Source: Haloferax marinisediminis
GTDB lineage: Archaea; Halobacteriota; Halobacteria; Halobacteriales; Haloferacaceae
Assembly (NCBI RefSeq): GCF_009674585.1
Contig: NZ_WKJP01000001.1
Coordinates: 2,356,001-2,420,000, forward strand
DNA: 64,000 nt
Reading direction: 5' to 3'
Part shown: one piece after another, positions 8,809 to 17,516 of the stretch
Layout: each line of letters begins with the position of its first letter
Position numbering within the stretch: the stretch's first letter is position 1
Program-made: the position numbers and the translations under genes
Notes under the pieces: model-generated
The model's input: only the letters and a program-made list of their open reading frames with translations
What the model was told of the DNA's origin: nothing
Databases searched by the model: none

Positions 8809-8919
8809 GAGAAAGACGTGCTCGCTCGTTCCTCGCTGTGCGCGACTTTCAGGGCTTCAAATCCACGCGCTCGCAACAGCGAGCGCTCGGCTCGTCAATT
8901 TCTTCACTTCGTTCAGAAA

Positions 8920-8991
8920 TGGACTCGCCGGGATTTGAACCCGGGGCCTCTCCCATGCCAAGGGAGTGATCTACCCCTGATCTACGAGCCC
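8920..8991 (-). tRNA. tRNA-Ala (anticodon GGC)
   Basis: Read on the minus strand it folds as a 72-nt cloverleaf. The acceptor is GGGCTCG/CGAGTCC with one G-U pair, the D-arm is GATC/GATC, and the anticodon stem CTCCC/GGGAG has loop TTGGCAT giving GGC. The T-arm is CCGGG/CCCGG with loop TTCAAAT, and the discriminator is A. The G3-U70 pair is the identity element of alanine tRNA. CCA is not encoded. An identical gene lies at 21831-21902. Confidence 0.97.
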
Positions 8992-9095
8992 TCGAACGCA
9001 TTCTTCCATTCCTCGGTCGAATAAATAAGGGCTTCGAATCGTCGGACTGCTACGGGTCCGAGGCGTGGCACCGTCGTCCAAACCCACTGGTCGAA

Positions 9096-9743
9096 TCACT
9101 CTTCGTCGCCCGACCGATTCGGGTCTGCGAAGACGACGAGCGTCCCGCCATCTGTCACCCTGCGCTCGACGTCGCCTGTCGCAACGAGACCGTCGAGGAC
9201 GCGTCCTGCACGCGCCGGCGACCAGTCGAGTTCCTCCTCCAGTACGTCTTCGAATATCCGACCGTTGTTCTTGTGTAGCAGCGAGATAACACGCTCAGAA
9301 TCCGACTGAGACGGTTCGGTGGCAGCAGTGGTCGTCGAAGCAGTTTCCGTCTTCGACTCGGACTTGTTTCGTCCGCGGAGGATGCCTGCGGCGACGAAGC
9401 CGACGGCAAAGACAGCAAGCGCCCCTAGCAACAGGAGCGTCTGGTTGTTCGATTCGCCATCGCCTGCACCACCGTCGCCGCCTTCACCACCACCGGGGGC
9501 GTCTGTCGCTGGCGGCGCTTCCGTTGGTGCGTCCGTTTCAGGAGGCGCTTCAGTCGGTTGCTCCGTCGGTTCAGGCGTCTCTTCGACTGGGGGTTCAGTC
9601 ACCTGCTCGTCAGTGGTTCCATTGGCTCCGTCTCCCGGATCGGTTCCAACACCAGCACATCCTGCAGTCACCACCACGAGCGCGAGCGCGATGGCCATCA
9701 AGACGAGGCGCATGCGTCGTTGGCCCTCTTTTCGAACCAGCAT
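9096..9743 (-). CDS. Lipoprotein-like membrane protein with cytoplasmic winged-helix domain
   Basis: 215 residues. The N-terminus is a lipoprotein signal peptide with lipobox VTAGC (Cys about residue 29). A Thr/Pro/Glu-rich spacer (about 35-95) follows, then a membrane helix (LLLLGALAVFAVGFVAAGIL), a basic stop-transfer stretch and a C-terminal winged-helix domain (about 150-210). That layout puts the DNA-binding-type domain in the cytoplasm and the acylated end outside. It could therefore be a one-component membrane sensor, although the wHTH may serve protein contacts. An alternative ATG ten codons downstream (9713) would still encode the full signal peptide. No obvious partner gene is adjacent. 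Confidence 0.82.
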   Translation of the reverse strand: MLVRKEGQRRMRLVLMAIALALVVVTAGCAGVGTDPGDGANGTTDEQVTEPPVEETPEPTEQPTEAPPETDAPTEAPPATDAPGGGEGGDGGAGDGESNNQTLLLLGALAVFAVGFVAAGILRGRNKSESKTETASTTTAATEPSQSDSERVISLLHKNNGRIFEDVLEEELDWSPARAGRVLDGLVATGDVERRVTDGGTLVVFADPNRSGDEE

Positions 9744-9963
9744 AGCAGTATCTATACGTCAACTAACACGATAGCTATTGTCCGTGGAGACGTTCCTCTG
9801 CGTTGGTCTGTACTGGTGCCAAGAACACCCGGCTACGAGTCGAATCGGTGCGTATCGAGGCAAACCGGGACAGCGTGAGCCTCGGTACGTTCTCTCGATG
9901 TGACCCGTCAGAAAGATTGATTATTTGACAACTACTTTCCCCGTTGGCGTCGTTGTCTCCAGC

Positions 9964-10296
9964 ATGGTTCGAGCACGAGACGAACTGATGAAAGCGAGCG
10001 AGAGCATGAAGCGGGCCCTCGACGAAGCACAGGAAGACGTGAGCAAGGGCGTCGGCGACGCGTCCGACCGAGTCTCTCGCCTCGTCGAAGACGCGAAAGA
10101 AGACACGAAGGAGGCGACGGAGCATCTGCACACAGATATCGACCGCCTGATTTCGGACCTCGACAGCCTCATCGACGAGACCACAGACGAGACGCGAAAG
10201 TACCTCGAAGAGACACGGAACCGTCTCTACAACGCCCGTGATGCGCTGGCCGGGAAGTCCACAGACCCAACTGGCGGAGAGGAAGCAGAAACCTGA
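9964..10296 (+). CDS. Small amphipathic helical protein (DUF7553-like), unknown function
   Basis: 110 residues from the ATG at 9964; a TTG 39 nt upstream is in frame but unlikely. The sequence is almost entirely heptad-like amphipathic helix with alternating acidic and basic residues (for example EDAKEDTKEATEHLHTDIDRL), reminiscent of phasin- or apolipoprotein-like helical bundles. It has no signal peptide, membrane helix or catalytic motif. The A/T-rich stretch ATTGATTATTTG (9916-9927) lies about 27 nt upstream of a plausible transcription start. It stands alone between unrelated genes. Confidence 0.75.
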   Translation: MVRARDELMKASESMKRALDEAQEDVSKGVGDASDRVSRLVEDAKEDTKEATEHLHTDIDRLISDLDSLIDETTDETRKYLEETRNRLYNARDALAGKSTDPTGGEEAET

Positions 10297-10405
10297 GCGA
10301 CATCCCCTGTCGTCCAACTATTTTGACCTGACTCGACGGTTGCTGTGATAGTCTGGGACCTCAGCGGGTAGCGACAATTATGCTTCTCACTGACGTCTCT
10401 CTTGC

Positions 10406-10894
10406 ATGAGTCTCCCCGAGACGCCGCCAGACCCTCCGTCTGTCTACGACGGCCACGACGTCGACGAGTATCACACCGACGCAGAACGGAGAGCAGAGAT
10501 ACAGACCTTCTTCGAACTGGAGAATGCGTGGGGAGAGGCCTACGAACAGTGGTTGGAAGAGACGCTTCTGACGGAGCAAGAGTACGAGACTGCCCTCGAG
10601 TTAGGACTGTTCGATAAACTCGACTTCTACTGGGACACCGGTGCTGGAAACGTCGAATACGAGATTCCACCCATCGTCGACGGAGGGTACGACCTCCCAT
10701 TGGACACCGCGTCGGATATCGAAGAAGAACTCGACGAGTTCGCGCAAATCGTCGCCGACACACTGACTGAGTACTACCTCGACTGGGGGCCAACTGACGA
10801 CCCCGATTCGGAATACCACCAGCTCTTCGGCGACCAGTACAACGCGGCCGACGACGTGCTGACTGACGACCAAGAAGGAAGAGAAAACGCCTGA
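10406..10894 (+). CDS. Acidic hypothetical protein, haloarchaeal
   Basis: A 162-residue, very acidic soluble protein rich in Asp, Glu and Tyr with no cysteine and no signal peptide. I do not recognise a domain. The ATG is supported by a TATA-like AATTATG centred about 27 nt upstream (10376-10382), which predicts a leaderless transcript starting at or next to this codon. Codon use and composition match the neighbouring genes, so it is probably a real, recently studied-by-nobody type of lineage gene. The next gene starts 130 nt downstream, apparently with its own promoter. Confidence 0.78.
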   Translation: MSLPETPPDPPSVYDGHDVDEYHTDAERRAEIQTFFELENAWGEAYEQWLEETLLTEQEYETALELGLFDKLDFYWDTGAGNVEYEIPPIVDGGYDLPLDTASDIEEELDEFAQIVADTLTEYYLDWGPTDDPDSEYHQLFGDQYNAADDVLTDDQEGRENA

Positions 10895-11024
10895 GCCGAG
10901 TTCGTTCGTCGAAGCTACGAAGTTGATGCACTGTCGCTGTGTCTCGTTCGGTACTCGTCGGGAACGCAGTCGGGTCGAGCGGCGAACCGATTCTGTTTTT
11001 CATCGGTGCGAAAACTGGTGTGTT

Positions 11025-11243
11025 ATGCCAAGTGATGACGACGATGCACCACTCGTTCCCATCGTGTGTGAGGAGTGCGAAACCACGTCGCGAATCCCAC
11101 TCTCAGAGGTCCCAGACAAGATTCGAAAGCACAACGACCAGTTACACGACGGTGAGGATATCGCGCAGGTCGACCCAGAAATCGTCCGCCACGTGACCGA
11201 CCTCGCGGCCGAAGACATCGTCGTCTCCGACGACGGCACGTAA
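11025..11243 (+). CDS. Small protein with one CxxC motif, unknown function
   Basis: 72 residues from the ATG at 11025. Longer in-frame versions would start upstream with a poorly haloarchaeal, Arg-rich and Cys-rich extension, so this start is preferred. The N-terminal part holds VCEEC, a single CxxC pair that could bind zinc if the protein dimerises. The rest is acidic and probably helical. A T-rich TATA-like stretch (CTGTTTTTC, about 10992-11000) lies at the spacing expected for a leaderless transcript. No operon partner is evident. Confidence 0.72.
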   Translation: MPSDDDDAPLVPIVCEECETTSRIPLSEVPDKIRKHNDQLHDGEDIAQVDPEIVRHVTDLAAEDIVVSDDGT

Positions 11244-11372
11244 CCGTCGGCTTGTATACTGCGTTCGTTAGCTCCTGTCTGGCGACCCTACGAACGAGAC
11301 GGCGATGGATGAAGCGTATCGGATATCCAGCTCAGTAGAACGACGCCGAGTTCCAGTTGGTTAGCGCGAGGC

Positions 11373-12239
11373 TCACACCTGTTCAGTTCCCGTGGAGTCG
11401 AGCGCTTCCCCACAATGTGGACACCGAGTTTGCGAGTGCCCGAGTTTCGAGTGTATCGACTCCGTCCCCGCATCGTCCGCCTCGTTCGACGCTTGTCGTT
11501 CGCGTGCTCGCTCGTCCATGAATCCCGCCGCCAGAATACTCGATGGGAGTGCGAAGAAGGCCACGCCACCGAACGTGGTTATCGCGCCGAGGAGACGGCC
11601 CAGTGGCGTCCCCGGAACGACGTCGCCGTAGCCGACGGTGGTGAGCGTCACGATTGCCCACCAAAGTGCGGCGGGAATCGACGAGAATGCCTCCGGTTGC
11701 GCCCCTCTCTCGACGAAGAACATGAGCGTCGACGCGAGGAGGGCAATCGTTCCAGACCCGATGAACGCAATCGAGAGGTCGTCACGCTGGGCAACCAGCA
11801 CCCGTCTGAAACGGATTCGTGAGCGCTGTAATCGCGGCAAGTTGAACATGCGAGCCAACCAGAGGACACGGACCCACCCAATCGACCCGGGGACGAACAG
11901 GACACCGAACCAGTAGCCCACGATTACCACGAGGTCGAGGAGAACGAAAGGACGACGAACGAACCGAAGTCGTCCCGTTGAGCCTCGACTTCCAGTTTTG
12001 ACTGGGACTGCCCACAGACGGATGACAAACAGGATTGTAAAGAGAAGAACAGACACGTGACCGAACCAGTCGAACCACACGGAAAACGCACTGTAGAGGG
12101 GTTCGACACTCCCGAACACGACCGCGACCACGTTCAGCGAGGCGAGTACGAGCGCGGCGTTTTCGAGGCGTTGTGCCCTGCGATTTCTCATCTCGGGGTC
12201 GACTAGTCTCCACGCGCGGCGTTTCGTCGAACTACTCAT
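11373..12239 (-). CDS. Voltage-gated-type K+ channel with C-terminal CxxC module
   Basis: 288 residues from the ATG at 12239. Six membrane helices are visible: the first four with arginines in the fourth (a voltage-sensor-like S4, IGWVRVLWLARMF), then a pore domain. The selectivity filter is TTVGYGD, the K+ signature. The short cytoplasmic tail carries CPHCG near the end, a possible zinc or redox site. A longer start at 12362 is possible, but a TATA-like GTATAT about 25 nt upstream of 12239 favours the shorter form. The gene stands alone, divergent from the acyl-CoA synthetase gene. Ion specificity is known for the family; gating by voltage here is inference. Confidence 0.88.
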   Translation of the reverse strand: MSSSTKRRAWRLVDPEMRNRRAQRLENAALVLASLNVVAVVFGSVEPLYSAFSVWFDWFGHVSVLLFTILFVIRLWAVPVKTGSRGSTGRLRFVRRPFVLLDLVVIVGYWFGVLFVPGSIGWVRVLWLARMFNLPRLQRSRIRFRRVLVAQRDDLSIAFIGSGTIALLASTLMFFVERGAQPEAFSSIPAALWWAIVTLTTVGYGDVVPGTPLGRLLGAITTFGGVAFFALPSSILAAGFMDERARERQASNEADDAGTESIHSKLGHSQTRCPHCGEALDSTGTEQV

Positions 12240-12440
12240 GTGTGATATATCAACGTAGACACGTATATCGCCGCTGCCGATTCGGGTCGGCCCCACTTCG
12301 ATTCGCCTCGATTCTGTACGTGCCTCTCTGACAGCCACGAATATTGTGTCGCGTGTTGTCATCTATCCATTGCATATCGTTACCGAGAGGAGAGTCAACA
12401 CACGTCAAATGTTTTCACTCCCGGGTGAACAGTGTACGTA

Positions 12441-14555
12441 ATGTCACTCGACGCACCTGACCTCGCACCACTGTTCGACCCAGACACCGTCGCTGTCGTC
12501 GGTGCGAGTCCAGACTCGTTCTACGCCGGCAACCTCATCGACCACTTGCTCGCGTATGGGTTCGAGGGAACGCTCTACCCCGTCAACCCAAAGCGCGACG
12601 AGGTGTGGGGGCGCACCTGCTACGACGACATCGACGACGTCCCCGAGACGGTCGACCTCGTCGTCGTTAGCGTCCCCCGTGAGTACGTGGTCGACGTGGT
12701 TCGTGCTGCTGGCGAACGTGGTGTCCCCGTCGCGCTCGTCGTCGCCGCTGGCTTCTCGGAGGCAGACGACCGGGGTGTAGAGTTGGAAGCCGACCTCGCG
12801 AGGGCGGCCGACGAAGCGGGCATCCACGTCGTCGGGCCGAACTGCATCGGTGTCATGTCTGCGCGCGGCGCGACGTTGACGGCGACGTGTTCGCGTGAAC
12901 CCCGCCCTGGCTCGATCGGACTCGTCAGCCAATCGGGTGCGCTCGCGTTCACCACGTTCTTCGAGCGGGCCGCTGACGCTGACGTCCACTTCAGCCACAT
13001 CGTCTCGACCGGTAACGAGGCCGACCTCACCACGAGTGACTACGTTTCGTACTTGGCCGCCCAAGAGACGGTCGACGTCATCTGCGCGTACGTCGAGGGG
13101 GTGGCCGACCCCGAACGGTTCATGCGCGTCGCGGAAGCCGCAACTCGTGCGGGGACGCCTGTTCTCACGGTGAAAATCGGACAGAGCGACGTTGCTGAGG
13201 CGGCTACCCTCTCACACACCGGATCTATGACTGGAGACGACGACGCCTGGGAGGCCGTGTTCAGACAGACTGGCGTCCAGCGTGTCGCAGACATTCCCGA
13301 CCTCCTCTCGCAGGCGAGTGCCCACGCAGCGTACGACGCCCCCGACGGGAACCGCGTCGCAATCGCGTCTACCAGTGGCGGACTCGCGAGTCTCCTCGCG
13401 GACTTGGCCGACGAACGAGGTCTTTCGCTCCCAGACCTGACCGGCGAGACCGAACAGACGCTCCTCGACATGGACGAGTTACTCACCTTCGGCGAGTTCC
13501 ACAACCCGGCAGACATCCGTGGGTATGGTGCGGAAGTTCTCTCCGAAATCGCCGACACGCTCTTCGCAGACGACACGTTCGACGCGTACGTGTTCGCAAT
13601 CGGTCTGTCCGCCGTCGACGAGCGCGCTGCTCGCGTCGCCGCTGACCTCGAAGCAATCGTCGAGCGGGCCGACGACCCGGTAGTTGTCCTCTGGACTGGT
13701 CGAAAAGTCCCCGACGACCCCGCCGAGACACCACCGCACGAACGCCTCAGAGAGTCGGTCCCAGTGTACGAAGACCCCGCTCGATGTCTAGACGCCGTCG
13801 CATCGCTTGTCGACGCAGCGGCTGACCACGACCGACTCGCCTCACGCCCGACGCGTGCAGAACTCGCCGACCAACTCGACACAGCGACGGTCGACCTGCC
13901 CACAGACCGCGTCCTCACGTGGGAAGAAAGTGAGCGTCTGCTCGCTGCGTTCGACGTCCCCGTCGTCGACACTCGATTGGCGACAACGGCCGAGGAGGCC
14001 GCGGCCGCCGCGAGAGACCTCGGCTTCCCGGTCGTCCTCAAGGTCGACTCGCCGGCACTCCCTCACCGAACGGATATCGGCGCCGTCCACGTCGGTGTCG
14101 ACTCCGCCGAAGCGGCCCGCGAGTCGTTCGACGCGATCATGAGTGCCGCACGGGAGAACGCTTCCGACGAGGAAATCGAAGGCGTCCTCGTCCAACCGAT
14201 GGTCGACAACGGCGTCGAGGCCATCGTCGGCGTGTCGTCAGACGAGGTGTTTGGCCCCCTCGTGACCGTCGGCCCAGGTGGGGTGCTCGTCGAGGTGCTG
14301 GACGACGGCGCAGTGCTAGTGCCTCCGTTCTCACGGGCCGACGCGCGAGAAGCAATAGAAACGACGGCACTGTCTGACATGCTCGAGAATCGCCGTGGGA
14401 GTCCCGCGCTCTCGGTCGACGAACTGGTCGACGTAGTGGTCGCAGTCGGCGACCTGGCCGCCTCGGCCGACGTCGCAGAACTCGACCTCAATCCGGTGCT
14501 CGTCACGGCAGACGGGCCAGTCGCTGTCGACGCGCTCGTCCAGACGCGTGAGTGA
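12441..14555 (+). CDS. acd: ADP-forming acyl-CoA (acetyl-CoA) synthetase, fused alpha-beta subunits
   Basis: 704 residues. The order is a CoA-binding Rossmann domain (about 10-105, VAVVGASPDSFYAGN), succinyl-CoA-ligase-like domains with the phosphorylatable histidine His259 (LSHTGSMTGDD), and a C-terminal ATP-grasp domain (about 485-700). This is the fused arrangement of archaeal NDP-forming acyl-CoA synthetases, which convert acyl-CoA, ADP and Pi into acid, CoA and ATP. The start at 12441 is preferred to a GTG 9 nt upstream. The gene is convergent with the CitE-like lyase gene, 38 nt between stops. The exact acyl substrate cannot be read from sequence. Confidence 0.93.
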   Translation: MSLDAPDLAPLFDPDTVAVVGASPDSFYAGNLIDHLLAYGFEGTLYPVNPKRDEVWGRTCYDDIDDVPETVDLVVVSVPREYVVDVVRAAGERGVPVALVVAAGFSEADDRGVELEADLARAADEAGIHVVGPNCIGVMSARGATLTATCSREPRPGSIGLVSQSGALAFTTFFERAADADVHFSHIVSTGNEADLTTSDYVSYLAAQETVDVICAYVEGVADPERFMRVAEAATRAGTPVLTVKIGQSDVAEAATLSHTGSMTGDDDAWEAVFRQTGVQRVADIPDLLSQASAHAAYDAPDGNRVAIASTSGGLASLLADLADERGLSLPDLTGETEQTLLDMDELLTFGEFHNPADIRGYGAEVLSEIADTLFADDTFDAYVFAIGLSAVDERAARVAADLEAIVERADDPVVVLWTGRKVPDDPAETPPHERLRESVPVYEDPARCLDAVASLVDAAADHDRLASRPTRAELADQLDTATVDLPTDRVLTWEESERLLAAFDVPVVDTRLATTAEEAAAAARDLGFPVVLKVDSPALPHRTDIGAVHVGVDSAEAARESFDAIMSAARENASDEEIEGVLVQPMVDNGVEAIVGVSSDEVFGPLVTVGPGGVLVEVLDDGAVLVPPFSRADAREAIETTALSDMLENRRGSPALSVDELVDVVVAVGDLAASADVAELDLNPVLVTADGPVAVDALVQTRE

Positions 14556-14593
14556 GAACCAGTGAAAAAGAACCGTCGAACGAGTGTTTCCGC

Positions 14594-15451
14594 CTACTCG
14601 GGCGCGCGTTCGAGCAACCGTCGGTAGCGGTCGACGGTCGCCGTATCGAGGAAGACACTCTCGACTTCGAGCGAGTCACGCTCGGAGGCGTCGAACGACT
14701 CGACTAGTCGTCTCGCCTGTGTAACCTCGTCTGGCGGCGGCGTGAACGCCTCGTTTATCACACTGACTTGTGCCGGGTGAATCGCTGTCATCCCGACGAA
14801 ACCAGTCTCACGAGCACGCTCGGCGACCCGTCGGAGTCCAGCCTCGTCACCGATGTCGAGGTGGACGGAAGCAACTGGGTCGACACCACCCATCGCGGCG
14901 TATTCGACCGTGAGCAGTTCGAGTCGTTTTCGAATGCGGTCCGGTGTCCCCGGAGACCCAACGGCCTTACAGTAGTCTGCGAAGCCAAACCCGAGGCTCT
15001 CGACGCCCGTCTCCCGACATGCTGCTGCGATGTCGGTGCCGGCGTGCATTCCTGTTGGTGTCTCTACGGTCGCGCGGAGGCGTGGTGGGTCGTCGGTGAG
15101 CGCCGTCAGTTCCCGCCACGTCTCGCGGATGTCGCGACCGGAGTCGACCATCGGGAGTGCGACTGCGTCGGCACCCGCCTCGACAGCGGTTTCGAGGTCG
15201 GACGCGAAGTCCTCTGTCCCCCACCCGTTGACTCGAACGGCCACCTCACGGTTCACGTCGAGGTTGGGGACGTGCTCTCGTAGATTCTCGCGGGCTGTCT
15301 CTCGCCGTGAGGGGTGGACCGCATCTTCGAGGTCGAAGATGAACGCGTCTGCGTCGGTCCCGACTGCCTTCTGGAGCATCTCGGCGTCGTCTGCTGGCGT
15401 GAACAGCGCAGACCGTCGTGGGCGGGCGGTGTGTGTCGTGTCGTTGCTCAT
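14594..15451 (-). CDS. HpcH/HpaI aldolase / citrate lyase beta (CitE)-like CoA-ester lyase
   Basis: 285 residues from the ATG at 15451, 13 nt after the ABC ATPase stop; the open frame extends upstream but only into the ATPase gene. CitE-family landmarks are visible: LFTPADDAEM near the start, FDLEDAV (metal-binding acidic residues), VRVNGW, ETPTGM (metal-binding Glu), GFADYCKAVG and AIHPAQV. The family cleaves malyl-, methylmalyl-, citramalyl- or citryl-CoA type substrates. Its position as last gene of a dipeptide-type ABC operon is unusual and suggests it processes a product derived from the transported compound. It is shorter than haloarchaeal apparent malate synthases or methylmalyl-CoA lyases as I remember them. 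Confidence 0.88.
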   Translation of the reverse strand: MSNDTTHTARPRRSALFTPADDAEMLQKAVGTDADAFIFDLEDAVHPSRRETARENLREHVPNLDVNREVAVRVNGWGTEDFASDLETAVEAGADAVALPMVDSGRDIRETWRELTALTDDPPRLRATVETPTGMHAGTDIAAACRETGVESLGFGFADYCKAVGSPGTPDRIRKRLELLTVEYAAMGGVDPVASVHLDIGDEAGLRRVAERARETGFVGMTAIHPAQVSVINEAFTPPPDEVTQARRLVESFDASERDSLEVESVFLDTATVDRYRRLLERAPE

Positions 15452-15464
15452 GTCGATAGCCCCG

Positions 15465-17516
15465 TCATTCGTACTTCGCGAGTAGTTCGTGTTCGATTCG
15501 CTCGACTGGGTGGTGACACGCAGCCTCGTGGTCGCCGTCCTGATAGGTTGTTCGCTCAGGTTCGACACTCCAGCACTCCTCAGTCGCTTTCGGACAGCGT
15601 GGCGCGAAGTTACACCCTTCCGGGAGGTTCACTGGATTCGGCGGTTCCCCTGGGAGGAGCACTCGCCGGCGCTCTTCTGTCGGGTCAGCGTTCGGCGACG
15701 CCGACAACAGCGATGCCGCGTACGGGTGTTTCGGATTCTGGACGAGTTCACGAGTCTCCCCGAGTTCGACGATACGCCCCAGATACATCACGGCCAGTCG
15801 GTCGCTAATCTGTGAGAGGCTCGCCAGGTCGTGGGAGATGTAGACGATACCGATGTCGCGTTCGTCCGCCATCTGTCGCAGGATGTTGAGGATACTGGCC
15901 TTCAGTGAGACGTCGAGCATCGACGCCGGTTCGTCACAGATGAGCAGTTCGGGGTCGAGGACCAACGCTCGCGCGATTGCAACCCGCTGGCGCTCTCCGC
16001 CCGACAACTGGTGTGGGTAGTCGTCGAGGTACTTGTGTGGTGGATTTAGTCCGACATCAGAGACCGTCTCGCGGACTTTCTCCTCGATGGTGTCGCGGTC
16101 GTAGCCATGAATCTTCAGTGGTTCTGCCACCGCCGCTCGGACGGTCTGACGTGGATTCAGTGAGTCGAACGGGTCCTGGAAGATGAACTGCACCTTCGAC
16201 CGGAACTCCTTCGACCCACCGTCGAGATATTCGTCGACGGTCGTCCCGCGGAAACTGATAGTGCCGTCGGTCCGGGGTTGCAGCACGGAGATAACTTCTC
16301 CGAGTGTGGACTTCCCGCACCCGGACTCGCCGGCGATACCGACGATTTCGTTCTCGCGGACGTCGAGGTCGACCTCGTTGACTGCCTTGACGTAGTTGGG
16401 TTCGTTACCACGAAGTTGGTCGATGATGCCTTGGGTCTGCGTGAACCACTTCGAGAGGTCGTCCGTCTCCAGAACGGTGTCCCCCACGTCGCCACTCTCT
16501 CCGCGCTCTGCAAATTCGAGCCCCCACGTCTCCGGTTCGGTCGCTTCTGTGCGGAGGTGCTCGACACGGTCAGTGTGGTAACACGCAGACCGCTGGTTCT
16601 CGACGGTCTGTATCTCTGGGTGGCCATCCTCGCACGCCTCGGTGGCGAACGGACAGCGGTTCCGGAAGACACAGCCGGTGGGCTCTTCCGTGAGGTCGGG
16701 AAGTGACCCCGGGATGGAGATGGCTTGACTGTCGAAGTCGTCGATATCCGGGAACGAGTTCTTCAGCCCCATCGTGTAGGGGTTCGTCGGGTTCTTCAGG
16801 ACGTGTCGGGTCTCCCCTTGCTCCATCACCTTTCCGCCGTACAGCACGGAGACGTCGTCACAGGTTTCCGCCACGACGCCGATGTCGTGGGTAATCAACA
16901 GCAACGAACTGTCGATTTCTTCTTGAATCTCCATCAGTTTGTGGATGATCTTGTCCTGGACGATGACGTCGAGTCCCGTCGTGGGTTCGTCGGCGATGAT
17001 GAGGTCCGGGTCGAGGGCGAGTGCCATCGCAATCGTGACTCGCTGACGCATCCCCCCCGAGAACTGGTGGGGATAGTCCGTCGTCCGAGCGGGGTCGAGG
17101 CCGACGATTTCGAACACCTCGTCCACCCGTGCTTGCGCTTCTGCCTTCGAGACGTCACGATGCGTCGTGATGGACTGTCGAATCTGCTTCCCGACAGTCA
17201 TGACGGGGTCGAGCGAGTCCATCGCGCTCTGGGGGATGTACGAAATCTGTTGCCAGCGGACGTCTCGCCACTCCTTTTCGGAGAGGTCGAGGAGATTCTG
17301 GCCATCGAACCGCACCGTTCCAGACTCGATTCGTGCGTTGTCGTCGAGCAGTCCGAGAATCGAGTGAGCGATGGTCGACTTTCCACACCCGGACTCGCCG
17401 ACGAGTCCGTAGTTGTCGCCGCCGTCGACCGAGAAGGAGACGCCGTTGACCGCGTGGACGTCTTCCTTGGCTGTCTTGTACCTGATTCGTAGATCTTCAA
17501 CTTCGAGTAGACTCAT
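15465..17516 (-). CDS. Fused dipeptide/oligopeptide ABC transporter ATPase (DppD-DppF type)
   Basis: 683 residues containing two complete ATPase modules. Module one (about 1-325) has Walker A GESGCGKST, signature FSGGMRQRV and the oligopeptide-specific C-terminal Cys segment CVFRNRCPFATEAC. Module two (about 345-680) repeats these with LSGGERQRV and CNFAPRCPKATEEC. Bacteria usually encode these as separate DppD and DppF subunits; fusion is common in haloarchaea. It overlaps the upstream permease gene by 4 nt (ATGA) and supplies ATP hydrolysis for the dpp-type importer. Confidence 0.94.
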   Translation of the reverse strand: MSLLEVEDLRIRYKTAKEDVHAVNGVSFSVDGGDNYGLVGESGCGKSTIAHSILGLLDDNARIESGTVRFDGQNLLDLSEKEWRDVRWQQISYIPQSAMDSLDPVMTVGKQIRQSITTHRDVSKAEAQARVDEVFEIVGLDPARTTDYPHQFSGGMRQRVTIAMALALDPDLIIADEPTTGLDVIVQDKIIHKLMEIQEEIDSSLLLITHDIGVVAETCDDVSVLYGGKVMEQGETRHVLKNPTNPYTMGLKNSFPDIDDFDSQAISIPGSLPDLTEEPTGCVFRNRCPFATEACEDGHPEIQTVENQRSACYHTDRVEHLRTEATEPETWGLEFAERGESGDVGDTVLETDDLSKWFTQTQGIIDQLRGNEPNYVKAVNEVDLDVRENEIVGIAGESGCGKSTLGEVISVLQPRTDGTISFRGTTVDEYLDGGSKEFRSKVQFIFQDPFDSLNPRQTVRAAVAEPLKIHGYDRDTIEEKVRETVSDVGLNPPHKYLDDYPHQLSGGERQRVAIARALVLDPELLICDEPASMLDVSLKASILNILRQMADERDIGIVYISHDLASLSQISDRLAVMYLGRIVELGETRELVQNPKHPYAASLLSASPNADPTEERRRVLLPGEPPNPVNLPEGCNFAPRCPKATEECWSVEPERTTYQDGDHEAACHHPVERIEHELLAKYE

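Larger units (their letters stand above)
8541..8919. other. Intergenic stretch with tRNA-derived repeats, no gene
   Basis: This gap between the pilin-like gene and tRNA-Ala has no convincing reading frame. Its right half holds a 37-bp element shared with the second tRNA-Ala locus, a detached copy of a tRNA T-arm, and a GC-rich stretch with short inverted repeats (for example GCGCTCGC...GCGAGCGC around 8867-8885). The left half (8541-8735) must contain the promoter of the convergent pilin-like gene; no clear TATA box stands out. Confidence 0.6.

Noticed and set aside
9925..9963. Upstream TTG start for the small helical protein
   Set aside because: It would place the start next to the TATA-like region; the ATG at 9964 fits better.
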